Positions 35,544 to 44,965 of a DNA stretch of 64,000 nucleotides are shown here, one piece after another. Within the stretch, counting starts at the first letter, position 1. Every line of letters begins with the position of its first letter. The notes beneath the pieces were generated by a model. It saw nothing but the letters and a program-made list of their open reading frames with translations. It had not been told where the DNA came from and ran no database searches. A program made the translations under genes and the position numbers. The stretch is from Agarilytica rhodophyticola (lineage in GTDB: Bacteria; Pseudomonadota; Gammaproteobacteria; Pseudomonadales; Cellvibrionaceae): contig NZ_CP020038.1 in NCBI RefSeq assembly GCF_002157225.2, positions 3,998,501-4,062,500 of the forward strand. Direction: 5' to 3'.

Positions 35544-35885
35544 CTAGATCTTACGCAGTACACTGCTTAGACGATATCGCTTATACATAGCTGAAAGAGA
35601 AGACAAGCAAAAAACCACTATCGCCAAATTAGTAAACGATAGCCAATTGTAAGATAACGCCATAGTACTGATTAACATAAGCACTACTAGCAAGGTGACC
35701 TTATCTCTAAGAGCAACATCTTCTTGATACTTATCACATACAAAATCAGCGGTTTCGCACGACCTGTCGATATTATCAATAAAGTCATCCGAATACTGAG
35801 TAGCCATTGTGCTCTTTTTGGCAAATTCTACACCACTACCATGTCCTACAGAGGTAGGATGAGTATGTAACTTCAACGATTTCAT
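35544..35885 (-). CDS. Small membrane protein, unknown function
   Basis: A 113-residue protein I do not recognise. The N-terminal half is polar and acidic, with two cysteines (DNIDRSCETADFVCDKYQEDVALRD). Two hydrophobic spans follow (about 63-80 and 84-101), then a basic tail (KRYRLSSVLRKI) that would sit in the cytoplasm. A CAGGAAAT ribosome site precedes the ATG, which supports translation. It has no linked genes. Confidence 0.5.
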   Translation of the reverse strand: MKSLKLHTHPTSVGHGSGVEFAKKSTMATQYSDDFIDNIDRSCETADFVCDKYQEDVALRDKVTLLVVLMLISTMALSYNWLSFTNLAIVVFCLSSLSAMYKRYRLSSVLRKI

Positions 35886-36334
35886 AACATTTCCTGATGC
35901 TTATAGTTATTTTGGTACCGAATGCCTGTTAGCAGACTGTTGCATCGAATTGCAATATATTAGCTTTTTATCATCTATTTTCAGATTTCTCAATAAGCTC
36001 ATTTATTGTGCCAACTTGTATGCAACTTTACTACATTACTCATAAATTTGGAGTCTGTATTTATGAGAAAATTCCATGACGTTATATTTACGTGATAGAC
36101 AGATATTTATACGGGATAAAAATAAAAAAGTTTCGCTTTTAACCAAATCTAGCTGACTAAAATTAGAGCGCATTTATCGTATTGATAAATTGATAAGATA
36201 CATATTGGGAATATATATTTGTTCTTCTGGTTATATAGAAAGAATAATAACGAAAAAAGCCGTCAAAATAATGACATTTTTATAAGCGTTATAAGCCACT
36301 TAGTATAAGAGCTTAAGTAAATAGCCAACACTAA

Positions 36335-36359
36335 AAAGCCCTCTTTTAAAGAGGGCTTT
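36335..36359 (-). terminator. Rho-independent terminator of the MoxR-VWA unit
   Basis: AAAGCCCTC (36335-36343) and GAGGGCTTT (36351-36359) form a 9-bp stem with a 7-base loop. On the minus strand a run of T follows (CTTTTTAG), so it is oriented to end the transcript from 38552-36504. Plus-strand A/T flanks make it possibly bidirectional. The rest of 35886-36503 (618 bases, AT-rich) shows nothing else. Confidence 0.7.
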
Positions 36360-36503
36360 AAAAATTTTACCTGCTAATAAAATGATGATATTGCTTGCAA
36401 TTTTTTACTGATTATTCACCATTTATCGCAATTGCAGCAAACATAGTTTGTGCCCTCCTAGCTAGCTTACAACACCGATAAATTATCACTCACAGACTCT
36501 AAA

Positions 36504-37679
36504 TCACTTACTCAAATATTTAATCATTTGATCTATACCATCTATGGTGAGAGGATACATATGATCTTTTAAAAGTTTACGAGTGATATCAATAGACTGC
36601 GTGTACTCCCATGCACTAAAACGTGTTGGATTTAGCCACACAACTTTATTAAAAGTGTCTGTTAAACGCTCCATCCATAGCGCGCCCGGTTCTTCATTCA
36701 TATATTCAACTGAGCCGTAAGGGCTGAGAATTTCATAAGGAGACATTGAAGCATCGCCAACAAAAATAACGCGATAATCTTTACTGTATTTATGTAGGAT
36801 GTCCATCATCGGTGTCATTTCCGTGGTACGGCGAGCATTATTTTTCCACACATTTTCATAGATAAAATTATGAAAATAAAAATACTCTAAGTGTTTAAAC
36901 TCACTGCGACAGGCCGAAAATAATTCTTCGCAAATACTTACGTAAGGGTCCATCGAACCACCTACATCAAAAAACAGCAAAACCTTTACTGCGTTATGCC
37001 TCTCAGGCACCATTTTAATATCAAGCAGACCTGCATTTTTAGCAGTAGAAGAGATTGTATCGGATAAATCCAACTCATCAGCAGCCCCCGTTCTGGCGAA
37101 TTTTCGCAATTTGCGTAATGCCATTTTAATATTACGGGTACCTAACTCGACACTATCATCTAGATTTTTGAATTGTCTTTTTTCCCAAACTTTTACGGCT
37201 TTTTTGTTACGGCTTTTGCCCCCGACTCGAATCCCTTCAGGATGATAGCCGTCATTGCCAAAAGGCGATGTACCGCCGGTGCCGATCCACTTGCTACCGC
37301 CTTTATGTTTTTTTTGTTGCTCCTCTAGACGCTGTTTAAAGGTTTCTATTAGTTTTTCTAAGCCACCTAAAGATTCAATCTTATTTTTTTCTTCTTCCGT
37401 TAAGGACTTTAAAAATTCAGACTTAACCCAATCGTCAGGGATTATTGTATCTATGATATCTTCAATACTGGCAAGACCATCAAAATATGCACTAAAAGCC
37501 TTATCAAAACGATCAAAATATTTTTCATCCTTAATCAGCACAGTGCGAGATAATAGGTAAAAATCATCGACCGAGCCAAACCCCAGGCCGGCATCTAAAG
37601 CTTCCAATAGTATAAGATGCTCTTTTATAGAAACGGGTAATTTCGCTTGTTTAAGTCCATAGAAGAAATTAATTAACAT
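36504..37679 (-). CDS. VWA (CoxE-like) protein partnered with MoxR ATPase
   Basis: A 391-residue cytosolic protein with a helical, charged N-terminal half (long Lys/Glu stretch around 115-190) and a C-terminal von Willebrand A domain. The MIDAS reads FFDVGGSMDPYV (about residue 240), where the usual DxSxS has Gly at its first Ser, a known variant of this group that still may bind metal. Further MIDAS residues are in FVGDASMSPYE. With the MoxR ATPase just upstream (27-base gap), it forms the common MoxR-VWA pair, thought to act as a chaperone that activates or inserts cofactors into a target enzyme. The target is not visible here. A terminator follows at 36335-36359. Confidence 0.85.
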   Translation of the reverse strand: MLINFFYGLKQAKLPVSIKEHLILLEALDAGLGFGSVDDFYLLSRTVLIKDEKYFDRFDKAFSAYFDGLASIEDIIDTIIPDDWVKSEFLKSLTEEEKNKIESLGGLEKLIETFKQRLEEQQKKHKGGSKWIGTGGTSPFGNDGYHPEGIRVGGKSRNKKAVKVWEKRQFKNLDDSVELGTRNIKMALRKLRKFARTGAADELDLSDTISSTAKNAGLLDIKMVPERHNAVKVLLFFDVGGSMDPYVSICEELFSACRSEFKHLEYFYFHNFIYENVWKNNARRTTEMTPMMDILHKYSKDYRVIFVGDASMSPYEILSPYGSVEYMNEEPGALWMERLTDTFNKVVWLNPTRFSAWEYTQSIDITRKLLKDHMYPLTIDGIDQMIKYLSK

Positions 37680-37706
37680 AACAATATACTATTTTATGGA
37701 GGTGTA

Positions 37707-38552
37707 TTAACGCTTTTCACGGCGCAACATAAAAGCTAGGCGCTCTAACATGTGAACATCCTGCTCATTTTTAAGCAAAGCACCATATAGCGGCGGTATC
37801 GCTTTACTGGGATCACGGTTGGTCAGTACATCATCGGGAATATCATCCGCCAGCAGCAATTTGAGCCAATCGACCAGTTCTGAAGTGGAGGGCTTTTTCT
37901 TTAACCCTGGAACATTGCGCACATCAAAAAATATATCGAGAGCTTCCTTCACCAAGGTCGATTTTATCTTAGGAAAATGCACATTAACAATTTGCGTCAT
38001 GGTTTCACGATCAGGAAAGTTGATATAATGAAAAAAACAACGGCGTAAAAATGCATCGGGCAATTCTTTTTCATTGTTACTGGTAATAATAACAATAGGA
38101 CGATGTTTAGCTTTTACTGTTTCGCCGGTTTCGTAGACAAAAAATTCCATTTTATCCAACTCAACCAGTAAGTCGTTAGGAAATTCAATATCCGCTTTGT
38201 CGACTTCATCAATTAATAAAACTACTTGTTCAGGTGCAGTAAAAGCTTGCCATAACTTACCTTGTTTTATGTAATTATTAATATCGTGGACATCATCATT
38301 ACCCAGTTGAGAGTCTCGAAGGCGAGACACGGCATCGTATTCATATAACCCCTGTTGGGCTTTGGTAGTAGACTTAATATGCCACTGGATAAGAGGTTTG
38401 CCTAAGCTTTCTGCTACCTCTTCAGCCAGCATGGTTTTACCCGTTCCTGGCTCACCTTTAATTAACAGTGGGCGTTGCAATGTTACAGCAGCGTCTACCG
38501 CCATTCGCAATTCGTCCGTCGCCACATACCGTTCAGTGCTATTAAATTTCAT
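37707..38552 (-). CDS. MoxR-family AAA+ ATPase
   Basis: A 281-residue MoxR-type AAA+ ATPase. Walker A is GEPGTGKT (about residues 36-43), Walker B VVLLIDEVDKAD (about 112-122), sensor 1 in PIVIITSNNEKELPDAFLRRC with the Arg finger, and sensor 2 near the C-terminus. Such rings remodel client enzymes together with a VWA partner; that partner is the next gene (36504-37679), likely in the same transcript. The start ATG at 38552 gives MKFNSTERYVATDELRMAVDAAVTLQRPLLIKGEPG, a typical compact N-terminus. Confidence 0.93.
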   Translation of the reverse strand: MKFNSTERYVATDELRMAVDAAVTLQRPLLIKGEPGTGKTMLAEEVAESLGKPLIQWHIKSTTKAQQGLYEYDAVSRLRDSQLGNDDVHDINNYIKQGKLWQAFTAPEQVVLLIDEVDKADIEFPNDLLVELDKMEFFVYETGETVKAKHRPIVIITSNNEKELPDAFLRRCFFHYINFPDRETMTQIVNVHFPKIKSTLVKEALDIFFDVRNVPGLKKKPSTSELVDWLKLLLADDIPDDVLTNRDPSKAIPPLYGALLKNEQDVHMLERLAFMLRREKR

Positions 38553-38732
38553 AAATAACTCTCTTTAATAATTCTATTTACTCGCCAGTCTACTTGCCTA
38601 TTTACATTAGTATTAACAGGTCCTAGTTTAATACAATGGCAAAAAAACGTAAGTTAGTACGCAAATTCGTTCTTTGATATCAGCTTATATTTAGTGACAT
38701 GTTTATAGGCTGTTTTTGGCAATATCAAGGCG

Positions 38733-39626
38733 CTATTTATTTGCCAAGTACTGACACATCAAGGCAGCACCATCGAGTATGCGCACAGTGTGTCGCTGGA
38801 TAATATCAGGGGCAATAAAATGAAGTCGATTATGCTGAACAGCATCAATACTCGGCCATCGCTTCCAACTATCTAACCAATCAGGACGACTTTCCCCCAT
38901 ACCGCTGGCAATAATTACATGAGGGTCACGCTGGACAACGGATTCCACACTAATTTTAGGCGCCAAGCTCATCGCCTTACCAAAGATATTGACGCCACCA
39001 CACAGGCGAATAACATCACTAATAATATGCGTGCCATTAATGGTTTGGATAGGATCATGCCATACTTGGTATAGGGTTTTCACCATGTGTTGATCCTGTT
39101 TTCGATTTTGTATGTGACCCGTTTGCTGGCTGTACCTGTGTTTAAGTTGACGATAACGAGATTCAAAACCTTGCGCGGCTTTATCTGCGATCTTTTGCGT
39201 ATTGGCCAGTTCACCAAAGTCTCGTATTGAACGGGCAACGTCGGTCAGACGACGGGGATCGCTGGCGTAAACCGTAAGGCCTAAGCGTTCAAGTTTTTCA
39301 AGTATTTTGCCACCTCTGCCGGAGCGCCAAGCGATCACTAAATCAGGCTTAAGGTCGATGATGGCTTCGATACTAAAAGAGCTGATGCCTCCGACTCTGG
39401 GAATACGTTGAGCCGATTCAGGATAATCACAATAGTCAACCGCTCCCACAATATACTCCCCTGCCCCTGCAGAATACAGGTTCTCAACAATATGTGGCGC
39501 TAATGCCACAATACGTCTCGCAGGCTTTTCAAGAGCCACAGAGCGATTCATATAATCTTTTACATCGATAGCCGCGTTAGCAACGGTGTAAATACAAAAA
39601 AATAAAAAAGCAATACAATATTTCAT
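38733..39626 (-). CDS. btuF: Cobalamin ABC transporter periplasmic binding protein
   Basis: A 297-residue periplasmic binding protein of the BtuF/helical-backbone class (signal peptide ends at VANAA). It delivers corrinoids from BtuB to BtuCD. Family pieces: RIVALAPHIVENLYSAGAGEYIVGAVDYCDYPESAQRIPRVGG, LKPDLVIAW, and VWHDPIQTINGTHIISDVIRLCGGVNIF. It is the last gene of the 12-gene cobalamin operon and overlaps the upstream cobD by ATGA (39623-39626). Its distance from btuC/btuD within the same operon is unusual but not rare. No terminator is obvious in the 180-base gap to moxR. Confidence 0.93.
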   Translation of the reverse strand: MKYCIAFLFFCIYTVANAAIDVKDYMNRSVALEKPARRIVALAPHIVENLYSAGAGEYIVGAVDYCDYPESAQRIPRVGGISSFSIEAIIDLKPDLVIAWRSGRGGKILEKLERLGLTVYASDPRRLTDVARSIRDFGELANTQKIADKAAQGFESRYRQLKHRYSQQTGHIQNRKQDQHMVKTLYQVWHDPIQTINGTHIISDVIRLCGGVNIFGKAMSLAPKISVESVVQRDPHVIIASGMGESRPDWLDSWKRWPSIDAVQHNRLHFIAPDIIQRHTVRILDGAALMCQYLANK

Positions 39627-40720
39627 AGAGTATATTTCTGAAAAATAACGTTGACTCGATCAAGTTGCTCGCCAGGCAAACCAAAGCGAATCCATGCACC
39701 TTGGCTTTGTTGAGAACTATCAATGTCTTGATGAAATGGTTTCCCATAACGCAACAAAACAGCGAGCCTGGCACAATAAGCGAATATCTCAAGACATTGC
39801 TCTACTGTTCCCCATAGGGTTAGAAACAACCCACTATTGTGCACCTTTAATCCAAGAGCATTCTCCAAAAGGGCTTCCATCACCTTACTTTGATGTTGGA
39901 GGCGTTGTCTTTGCAGCGCTATCCATTGATAATCTGCCAGTGCCTGCTGGCCTATAAATAAAGCGGGGGAATTAATACTCCATGGCGATTGAAGCGCAGC
40001 AAGGCGTTGTTTCCAAAACTCATTGGAAACAACGAAACCGAGCCGAATACCTGCCAAACCAAAAAACTTTCCAATGGAACGCAGAACAATAATATTGTTT
40101 GGCATATTAGGTTTAACCACAGATTCATCTGGCGTCATATCCATAAACGCTTCATCCACCAACAATAAACCTCCATTCCCCCAATAACGATATAGGGACT
40201 CTTGAATTACATTTAAGGTGGCCGAAGCCAGTAATTCACCTGTGGGGTTGTTGGGGTTAATAACAACCACATACTGCACTTTTTTTGAGGTGACTAGCGT
40301 CAGTAATTCATCAACATTTTTGTAATAACACAGGCGATGCCCAGCTTTTTGCCATGCTTGCTGATGTTCCTGGTAGCCATGGGCAGGAATGGCCACATAC
40401 CCTTTTTCAACTAACTCAGGGATACAGGCAATCCCATATTGTGTTCCAGGAACGGTCAATAACTGAGTGGCAGCGCAGTTGTAGTAGCCTGCAGCCACCT
40501 CTCTTAAACCATCATCGCTCTGGGGTAATTGTCGCCAGATATGTGCTGGTACTTCAGGCACAAGCCAACTCCAGGGACTGATACCAGTAGACAAATCAAG
40601 CCACTCGTCAGCGGCGTAACCAAAGGTTTGGCTAGCCCAATGCAGGTCACCGCCATGAGCTGGCATTGCTTCGTCGAGTACAGCATGCCTACTCGCTTGT
40701 TGGTATGTGATATCAGCCAT
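39623..40720 (-). CDS. cobD: L-threonine-O-3-phosphate decarboxylase
   Basis: A PLP enzyme of about 365 residues that decarboxylates threonine phosphate to (R)-1-amino-2-propanol phosphate, the linker of the nucleotide loop; called cobD in Salmonella and cobC in Pseudomonas. Seen: HGGDLHWASQTFG and DLSTGISPW near the N-terminus, NPNNPTGE, DEAFMDMTP (PLP Asp region), and the Schiff-base lysine in RSIGKFFGLAGIRLGF. The true start is ATG 40720, which overlaps the cbiB stop; a longer open frame to 40762 is not favoured. It ends overlapping btuF. Confidence 0.93.
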   Translation of the reverse strand: MADITYQQASRHAVLDEAMPAHGGDLHWASQTFGYAADEWLDLSTGISPWSWLVPEVPAHIWRQLPQSDDGLREVAAGYYNCAATQLLTVPGTQYGIACIPELVEKGYVAIPAHGYQEHQQAWQKAGHRLCYYKNVDELLTLVTSKKVQYVVVINPNNPTGELLASATLNVIQESLYRYWGNGGLLLVDEAFMDMTPDESVVKPNMPNNIIVLRSIGKFFGLAGIRLGFVVSNEFWKQRLAALQSPWSINSPALFIGQQALADYQWIALQRQRLQHQSKVMEALLENALGLKVHNSGLFLTLWGTVEQCLEIFAYCARLAVLLRYGKPFHQDIDSSQQSQGAWIRFGLPGEQLDRVNVIFQKYTL

Positions 40721-41690
40721 ATATCTTCCAAAAGAAAAAAAACAATGCCGTGCATAGTGCACTTAACACCAGCCAGAGAATCAATGTCTTATCTACTAAC
40801 TGCAAGCTGCGCACAATATCTTCATCACTGGGCTTAGCACCAATGCCAAGCACAGGACGCTGCTCTAGATTACCGTGGTAAATAGCATTGCCTCCCACTT
40901 CTATTTGTAAGGCCCCAGCTCCTGCTGCCATTACCGGACCGGCATTGGGACTTGCACATTTATGTGCCTGGTCTCGCCATGCCTGCATACCACTACGATG
41001 ACTACCCAACATGCTATAGCTAAACGCCACGAGGCGGGCAGGAAACCAATTCATAAGGTCATCGGCACGGGCGGCGACTCGGCCAAAGTAAAAAAACTTA
41101 TCGTTGCGGTAGCCCCACATAGCATCCAAGGTGTTCACCAGTCGGTAACATAGGGCGGCTGGTGCTCCTAGCAGTAAGAACCAAAAAATAGGTGCAAATA
41201 TCCCATCAGCACCATTTTCCAATGCCGACTCTATCGCTGCGCTACGAATACCGCGTTTATCGAGTGAAGCAGTATCGCGGCTCACAATTAAACCAACCGC
41301 CTGACGCGCCTTATCTACTTCACCGCGGCTTAAAGGTCGATAAACCGCCATCACATGTTGATGCAAGCTTTTGCGAGCAATACAACAATACAAAATAACG
41401 CTTTCAAGAAAAATAATAGCCGTTATATATTCATGCTGAACAACCAGAATATAGTGTAGATAAGCAACAATCGCCGTTAAAGGTATCACCGCTATGCCCC
41501 ATGCTAAACCACCCATAAGTAGTTTAACTTTATTGGAAGCGGAGATATTAAATTCTGCAGATAAATAGTTAACAAGCGAACCATAAGCGACCAGAGGATG
41601 ATAGCGTTTAGGTTCGCCAAGTAATGTGTCTAATACCAAGGCAAGAAAGAGGGAAAGCAAATGTGCAAACAAAAACACTTCTATGTTCAT
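40713..41690 (-). CDS. cbiB: Adenosylcobinamide-phosphate synthase
   Basis: An integral membrane enzyme of about 325 residues that joins aminopropanol (phosphate) to adenosylcobyric acid. Family signature: LDTLLGEPKRYHPLVAYGSLV near the N-terminus, VSRDTASLDKRGIRSAAIESALENGADGIFAPIFW, and ALCYRLVNTLDAMWGYRN. There are several membrane spans. ATG 41690 overlaps the cobS stop by ATGA; the longer frame from 41723 is less likely. It works with the CobD product supplied by the next gene. Confidence 0.94.
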   Translation of the reverse strand: MNIEVFLFAHLLSLFLALVLDTLLGEPKRYHPLVAYGSLVNYLSAEFNISASNKVKLLMGGLAWGIAVIPLTAIVAYLHYILVVQHEYITAIIFLESVILYCCIARKSLHQHVMAVYRPLSRGEVDKARQAVGLIVSRDTASLDKRGIRSAAIESALENGADGIFAPIFWFLLLGAPAALCYRLVNTLDAMWGYRNDKFFYFGRVAARADDLMNWFPARLVAFSYSMLGSHRSGMQAWRDQAHKCASPNAGPVMAAGAGALQIEVGGNAIYHGNLEQRPVLGIGAKPSDEDIVRSLQLVDKTLILWLVLSALCTALFFFFWKIYG

Positions 41691-42514
41691 AGCCCACTCG
41701 TGCTCGGTACAAGCCATAAGCATATAAACAGCGTAATAAGCTCCGAAACTTCAATTAAAGCGCCGACACAATCCCCAGTATAACCATTAATTTTTTTTAG
41801 CCAGAAAGATCGCCAGTAAAGTGCCCAAGCACCGAGCATCAGTATAATTAAGAGTGAGGTAAAGAAATGGGTTAGTAGCCATAGAAGAGTAAAGCTAAGC
41901 AATACAAAAATAATGATAATTTTCTGATAGGCATCAAGAATAATATTAGCAGCTAAACCATCTTGCCGCGCATATGGGGTATTAGCCATAAATATTAGCC
42001 CATTTAAACGACTTAAAGTGCTAGCTGCGACAATAGCGATACATGAATAATAGCTATCGGAGTCATTATCATAAATTAGCAGAGACTCGATCATTGCCAA
42101 TTTCATAATTAATAGCAATACAACCGCCACAACCGCCATTGGTCCAGCACTGGGATCACGAAATACTGCAAGCGCGCGTTCTGGCGATTTATGAGAGGCA
42201 AAAGCAGCATCCACCGCATCAGCTAAACCGTCTAGATGAATTGCCCCTGTTACCATAACCCAAAGAAACAACACTAAAGCAGCTTGTACGAGCGGCGAAA
42301 AAGAAGCCGGAAAAAATTGTAGCAGCAATAAAAGAAAGACACACAACAGACAGCCAATGATGGCACCTACAACAGGATAAAATATAGCGGACACTGTCTT
42401 TAAAGACGCGTCTATATTAGATGGCAATTGCTGCAAGGGTATGGGAATACGCGTTAATAAACCTAAAGCGAGCAGCAGCCCTTGCAGCATAAAACGAGAT
42501 TTTGATATGGCCAT
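41687..42514 (-). CDS. cobS: Adenosylcobinamide-GDP ribazoletransferase (cobalamin synthase)
   Basis: A membrane enzyme of about 275 residues that joins alpha-ribazole (phosphate) to adenosylcobinamide-GDP, the last assembly step. The metal-binding motif is GAIHLDGLADAVDA, and GYTGDCVGA near residue 247 is also typical. There are multiple hydrophobic spans. ATG 42514 is preferred over TTG 42523. The 20-base gap from the cobC gene and the ATGA overlap with cbiB show co-transcription. Confidence 0.94.
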   Translation of the reverse strand: MAISKSRFMLQGLLLALGLLTRIPIPLQQLPSNIDASLKTVSAIFYPVVGAIIGCLLCVFLLLLLQFFPASFSPLVQAALVLFLWVMVTGAIHLDGLADAVDAAFASHKSPERALAVFRDPSAGPMAVVAVVLLLIMKLAMIESLLIYDNDSDSYYSCIAIVAASTLSRLNGLIFMANTPYARQDGLAANIILDAYQKIIIIFVLLSFTLLWLLTHFFTSLLIILMLGAWALYWRSFWLKKINGYTGDCVGALIEVSELITLFICLWLVPSTSGL

Positions 42515-42534
42515 AATTCGCAATAAAACTCGAT

Positions 42535-43152
42535 TTATTGGGTAAAATTATGGGCCGTCAATTTTACCCTATCGCCATGTTCCATGTGATACACACTCAC
42601 CTGAGAGAGACTTGCATAAGGCACGTCAAAAGCCTGAATTTTTGAGCGTGGCATACCTAATAGAAAAGTGAGTAAAGCGCGGACTATTCCCCCATGGGTA
42701 ACTAACAATATTTTTTTGCCACGGTGAGCCGCCAGTAACTGCTGATAACAAACTTCAACACGTTCAAACACCTCAGCAAGAGGCTCACCATTGGGCGGGT
42801 CGGCAGCTTCTGGGTTCTTCATCCACGCGGTTATGCTATCGTATTGCTCACGCCAGACATCTTCCATTAACTTACCTTCCCAACTGCCGAAAAACATTTC
42901 TCGCAGGCGTTCATCCACCACAAGCGGCCGCGATAACTCCTGTGACTTAGCTTTTGCAAACTCATGACAACGTATTAGTGGGGAAGAAACTATCACGTCC
43001 CACACAACATTTGACTGCTTACAGGCACTGTTCATATTAGCCATACCTTTCTCAAGCAAAGCGACATCTGTCGAGCCACGAAAAATATTTCCGCCTTCAC
43101 ACTCACCATGGCGCAAAATATAAAGCTGTGTCACCTCAATATCTGCAAACAT
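42535..43152 (-). CDS. cobC: Alpha-ribazole-5'-phosphate phosphatase-like histidine phosphatase
   Basis: A 205-residue histidine phosphatase (phosphoglycerate-mutase fold). The catalytic His is in LYILRHGECEGG; the second catalytic pair is in LREMFFGSWEG and LLVTHGGIVRALL. By context it removes the phosphate of alpha-ribazole phosphate, or of adenosylcobalamin phosphate, after CobT and CobS act. It lies between cobT and cobS, as in many proteobacteria. The ATG at 43152 has no strong ribosome site. Sequence alone does not separate it from other RHG phosphatases; context makes the call. Confidence 0.88.
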   Translation of the reverse strand: MFADIEVTQLYILRHGECEGGNIFRGSTDVALLEKGMANMNSACKQSNVVWDVIVSSPLIRCHEFAKAKSQELSRPLVVDERLREMFFGSWEGKLMEDVWREQYDSITAWMKNPEAADPPNGEPLAEVFERVEVCYQQLLAAHRGKKILLVTHGGIVRALLTFLLGMPRSKIQAFDVPYASLSQVSVYHMEHGDRVKLTAHNFTQ

Positions 43153-43209
43153 ATTGTTACCCTTAATACCGTGACTCCAAATACTATTAATTGAGAGATT
43201 GGGATAAAT

Positions 43210-44289
43210 TTATGAGATTATACCGGCTTCAGAAAAGCTTGCCATTTCATTGTGAAGCTTAAGTGCCGATTGAATTAGAGGCACTACTAATGCAGCGGCG
43301 CTGCCTTCCCCCAAACGCATGGAAAAATCTATCAGTGGTTCGGCCTGAAAAAAATCCAGCGCCAAACGATGAGCAGGTTCTGCCGAACAATGAGAAAAAA
43401 TAAACCAGTCCACGATGCGAGGATTAATTTTAGCCGCGACTAAAGCTGCAGCAGTGCTAATAAAACCGTCGACAACAACAGGTACTCCCCTTTGAGCGCA
43501 GGCCATATAAGCACCACACAGCGCAGCGATTTCGAAGCCGCCTAAGCAAGCTAATACAGCGATAGGGTCGTCTAGTATATTCGCGTGCAGGTGCAGTGCT
43601 TGTCGAACCACATTCTGTTTATGCTCTACCCCCGCTTGATCAACACCCGTTCCAGGCCCCACGGTTTTGCTAGCATCAAGCCCCAGTAAGGCACCATATA
43701 AAGCTGAAGCGCAAGTGGTATTGCCAATACCCATTTCGCCACCGATAAAAAGATCCATTTGCCTGTTATCTATTTCCCGTTTGCCTGCGGCTAAAGCCAA
43801 CGTTAATTGCTCATTAGTCATTGCCGGGTACTCACTAAAATCCTGGGTTTTATCGGCGATATAAGCATCGATAATCGTAGCTTGCGGCTTACTATGTGTT
43901 GGGGCTGATGGAAGCTCTACCGCAGACACTGTGCCTAAATTAACCACTGCAAAGTCAGCCTCAATGATGCGGCTTAAAACACTAATAGCTGCACCACCAC
44001 TGGCAAAATTAGCAATCATAGCGGCGGTAACCGCCTGATCAAAAGCCGACACTCCTTTATCACATACACCATGATCCGCAGCAAAAACTCTTACACAAAT
44101 TTCATTTAGCAATGGTTTTTTTTGTCCCTGGCACGCCGCAAACTTAATCGCCAGAGTCTCCAAAAAACCAAGGGAGCCCGGAGGTTTAGTTAACGTGTTT
44201 TGATAACTTTGGGCTTGCTCGGCAGCAGCACTATCAAGCGGCTTAACAGCATTGAAAATCCAATGATTAGAGCTTAAATACTTGATCAT
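43210..44289 (-). CDS. cobT: Nicotinate-nucleotide:dimethylbenzimidazole phosphoribosyltransferase
   Basis: A 359-residue enzyme that makes alpha-ribazole-5'-phosphate from a lower-ligand base and nicotinate mononucleotide. Family pieces: LTKPPGSLGFLETLAIKFAACQG, VFAADHGVCDKGVSAFDQAVT, GEMGIGNTTCASALYGALL, GPGTGVD, and the C-terminal LGEGSAAALVVPLI with the catalytic Glu. It is a full-length and normal member. It sits between cobU and cobC. Which lower ligand it uses cannot be told; bluB is not in this window. Confidence 0.96.
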   Translation of the reverse strand: MIKYLSSNHWIFNAVKPLDSAAAEQAQSYQNTLTKPPGSLGFLETLAIKFAACQGQKKPLLNEICVRVFAADHGVCDKGVSAFDQAVTAAMIANFASGGAAISVLSRIIEADFAVVNLGTVSAVELPSAPTHSKPQATIIDAYIADKTQDFSEYPAMTNEQLTLALAAGKREIDNRQMDLFIGGEMGIGNTTCASALYGALLGLDASKTVGPGTGVDQAGVEHKQNVVRQALHLHANILDDPIAVLACLGGFEIAALCGAYMACAQRGVPVVVDGFISTAAALVAAKINPRIVDWFIFSHCSAEPAHRLALDFFQAEPLIDFSMRLGEGSAAALVVPLIQSALKLHNEMASFSEAGIIS

Positions 44290-44341
44290 GGTTTATCTCT
44301 TTTTATTTTTACTGCTTAATTACTGCTTCGTTATTGTTTTT

Positions 44342-44929
44342 TTATTCTGCTTTGTTTAGTTCTTGATTTTTTAAGACTAAAGGCAAACCAGCGACGACCA
44401 AAGTTACCGTATCACATAATTTAGCCAGGGCTTGATGTAACCAACCGCTATGATCCACAAAATCGCGCGATAGCTTACCCAGGGGCACAACACCCGATCC
44501 TACTTCGTTACTTACAATAAACACATCGCTACGAAGGCTTGGTAATATATCTAAAAATGCTTCCTTTTGCTGGGTAATGACATGTGTATTGATACTCTTT
44601 TCAGACGAATCGTGGTTATTATTTTGCTCACTTGCTAACAGACAATTGCTTAGCCAAAGAGTTAAACAGTCGATAACAATAATATTGTCTTCACTATCAA
44701 TATTGTGTAACGCCTGGGCTAGATTTATCGGCTCTTCCACCAACAACCACTGTGACCCTCGTCGTCGTTGGTGGTGATCAATGCGAGCCGCCATTTCTTT
44801 ATCTCCTGCCGTGCCGGTGGCAAGATATACACATGTTTTATCTTGCGACAGATGTGCCTGAGATAATGCTTGCTGCTCGGCATACTGACTCTTACCACTA
44901 CGTGCACCACCTAAAATTAACGCTTTCAT
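44342..44929 (-). CDS. cobU: Adenosylcobinamide kinase / adenosylcobinamide-phosphate guanylyltransferase
   Basis: A bifunctional enzyme of about 195 residues (CobU/CobP) that phosphorylates adenosylcobinamide and then attaches GMP. Its kinase part is needed for cobinamide salvage, since CbiB already yields the phosphate. The P-loop is GGARSGKSQYAE at the N-terminus; DHHQRRRGSQW contains the His that carries the GMP intermediate; SNEVGSGVVPLGKLSRDFVD is typical. ATG 44929 suits the AAGGTG ribosome site better than the GTG three bases earlier. The 37-base gap from btuD fits the operon. Confidence 0.94.
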   Translation of the reverse strand: MKALILGGARSGKSQYAEQQALSQAHLSQDKTCVYLATGTAGDKEMAARIDHHQRRRGSQWLLVEEPINLAQALHNIDSEDNIIVIDCLTLWLSNCLLASEQNNNHDSSEKSINTHVITQQKEAFLDILPSLRSDVFIVSNEVGSGVVPLGKLSRDFVDHSGWLHQALAKLCDTVTLVVAGLPLVLKNQELNKAE

Positions 44930-44965
44930 CACAACACCTTTTAACGCACATTTATCAACAGCGCC

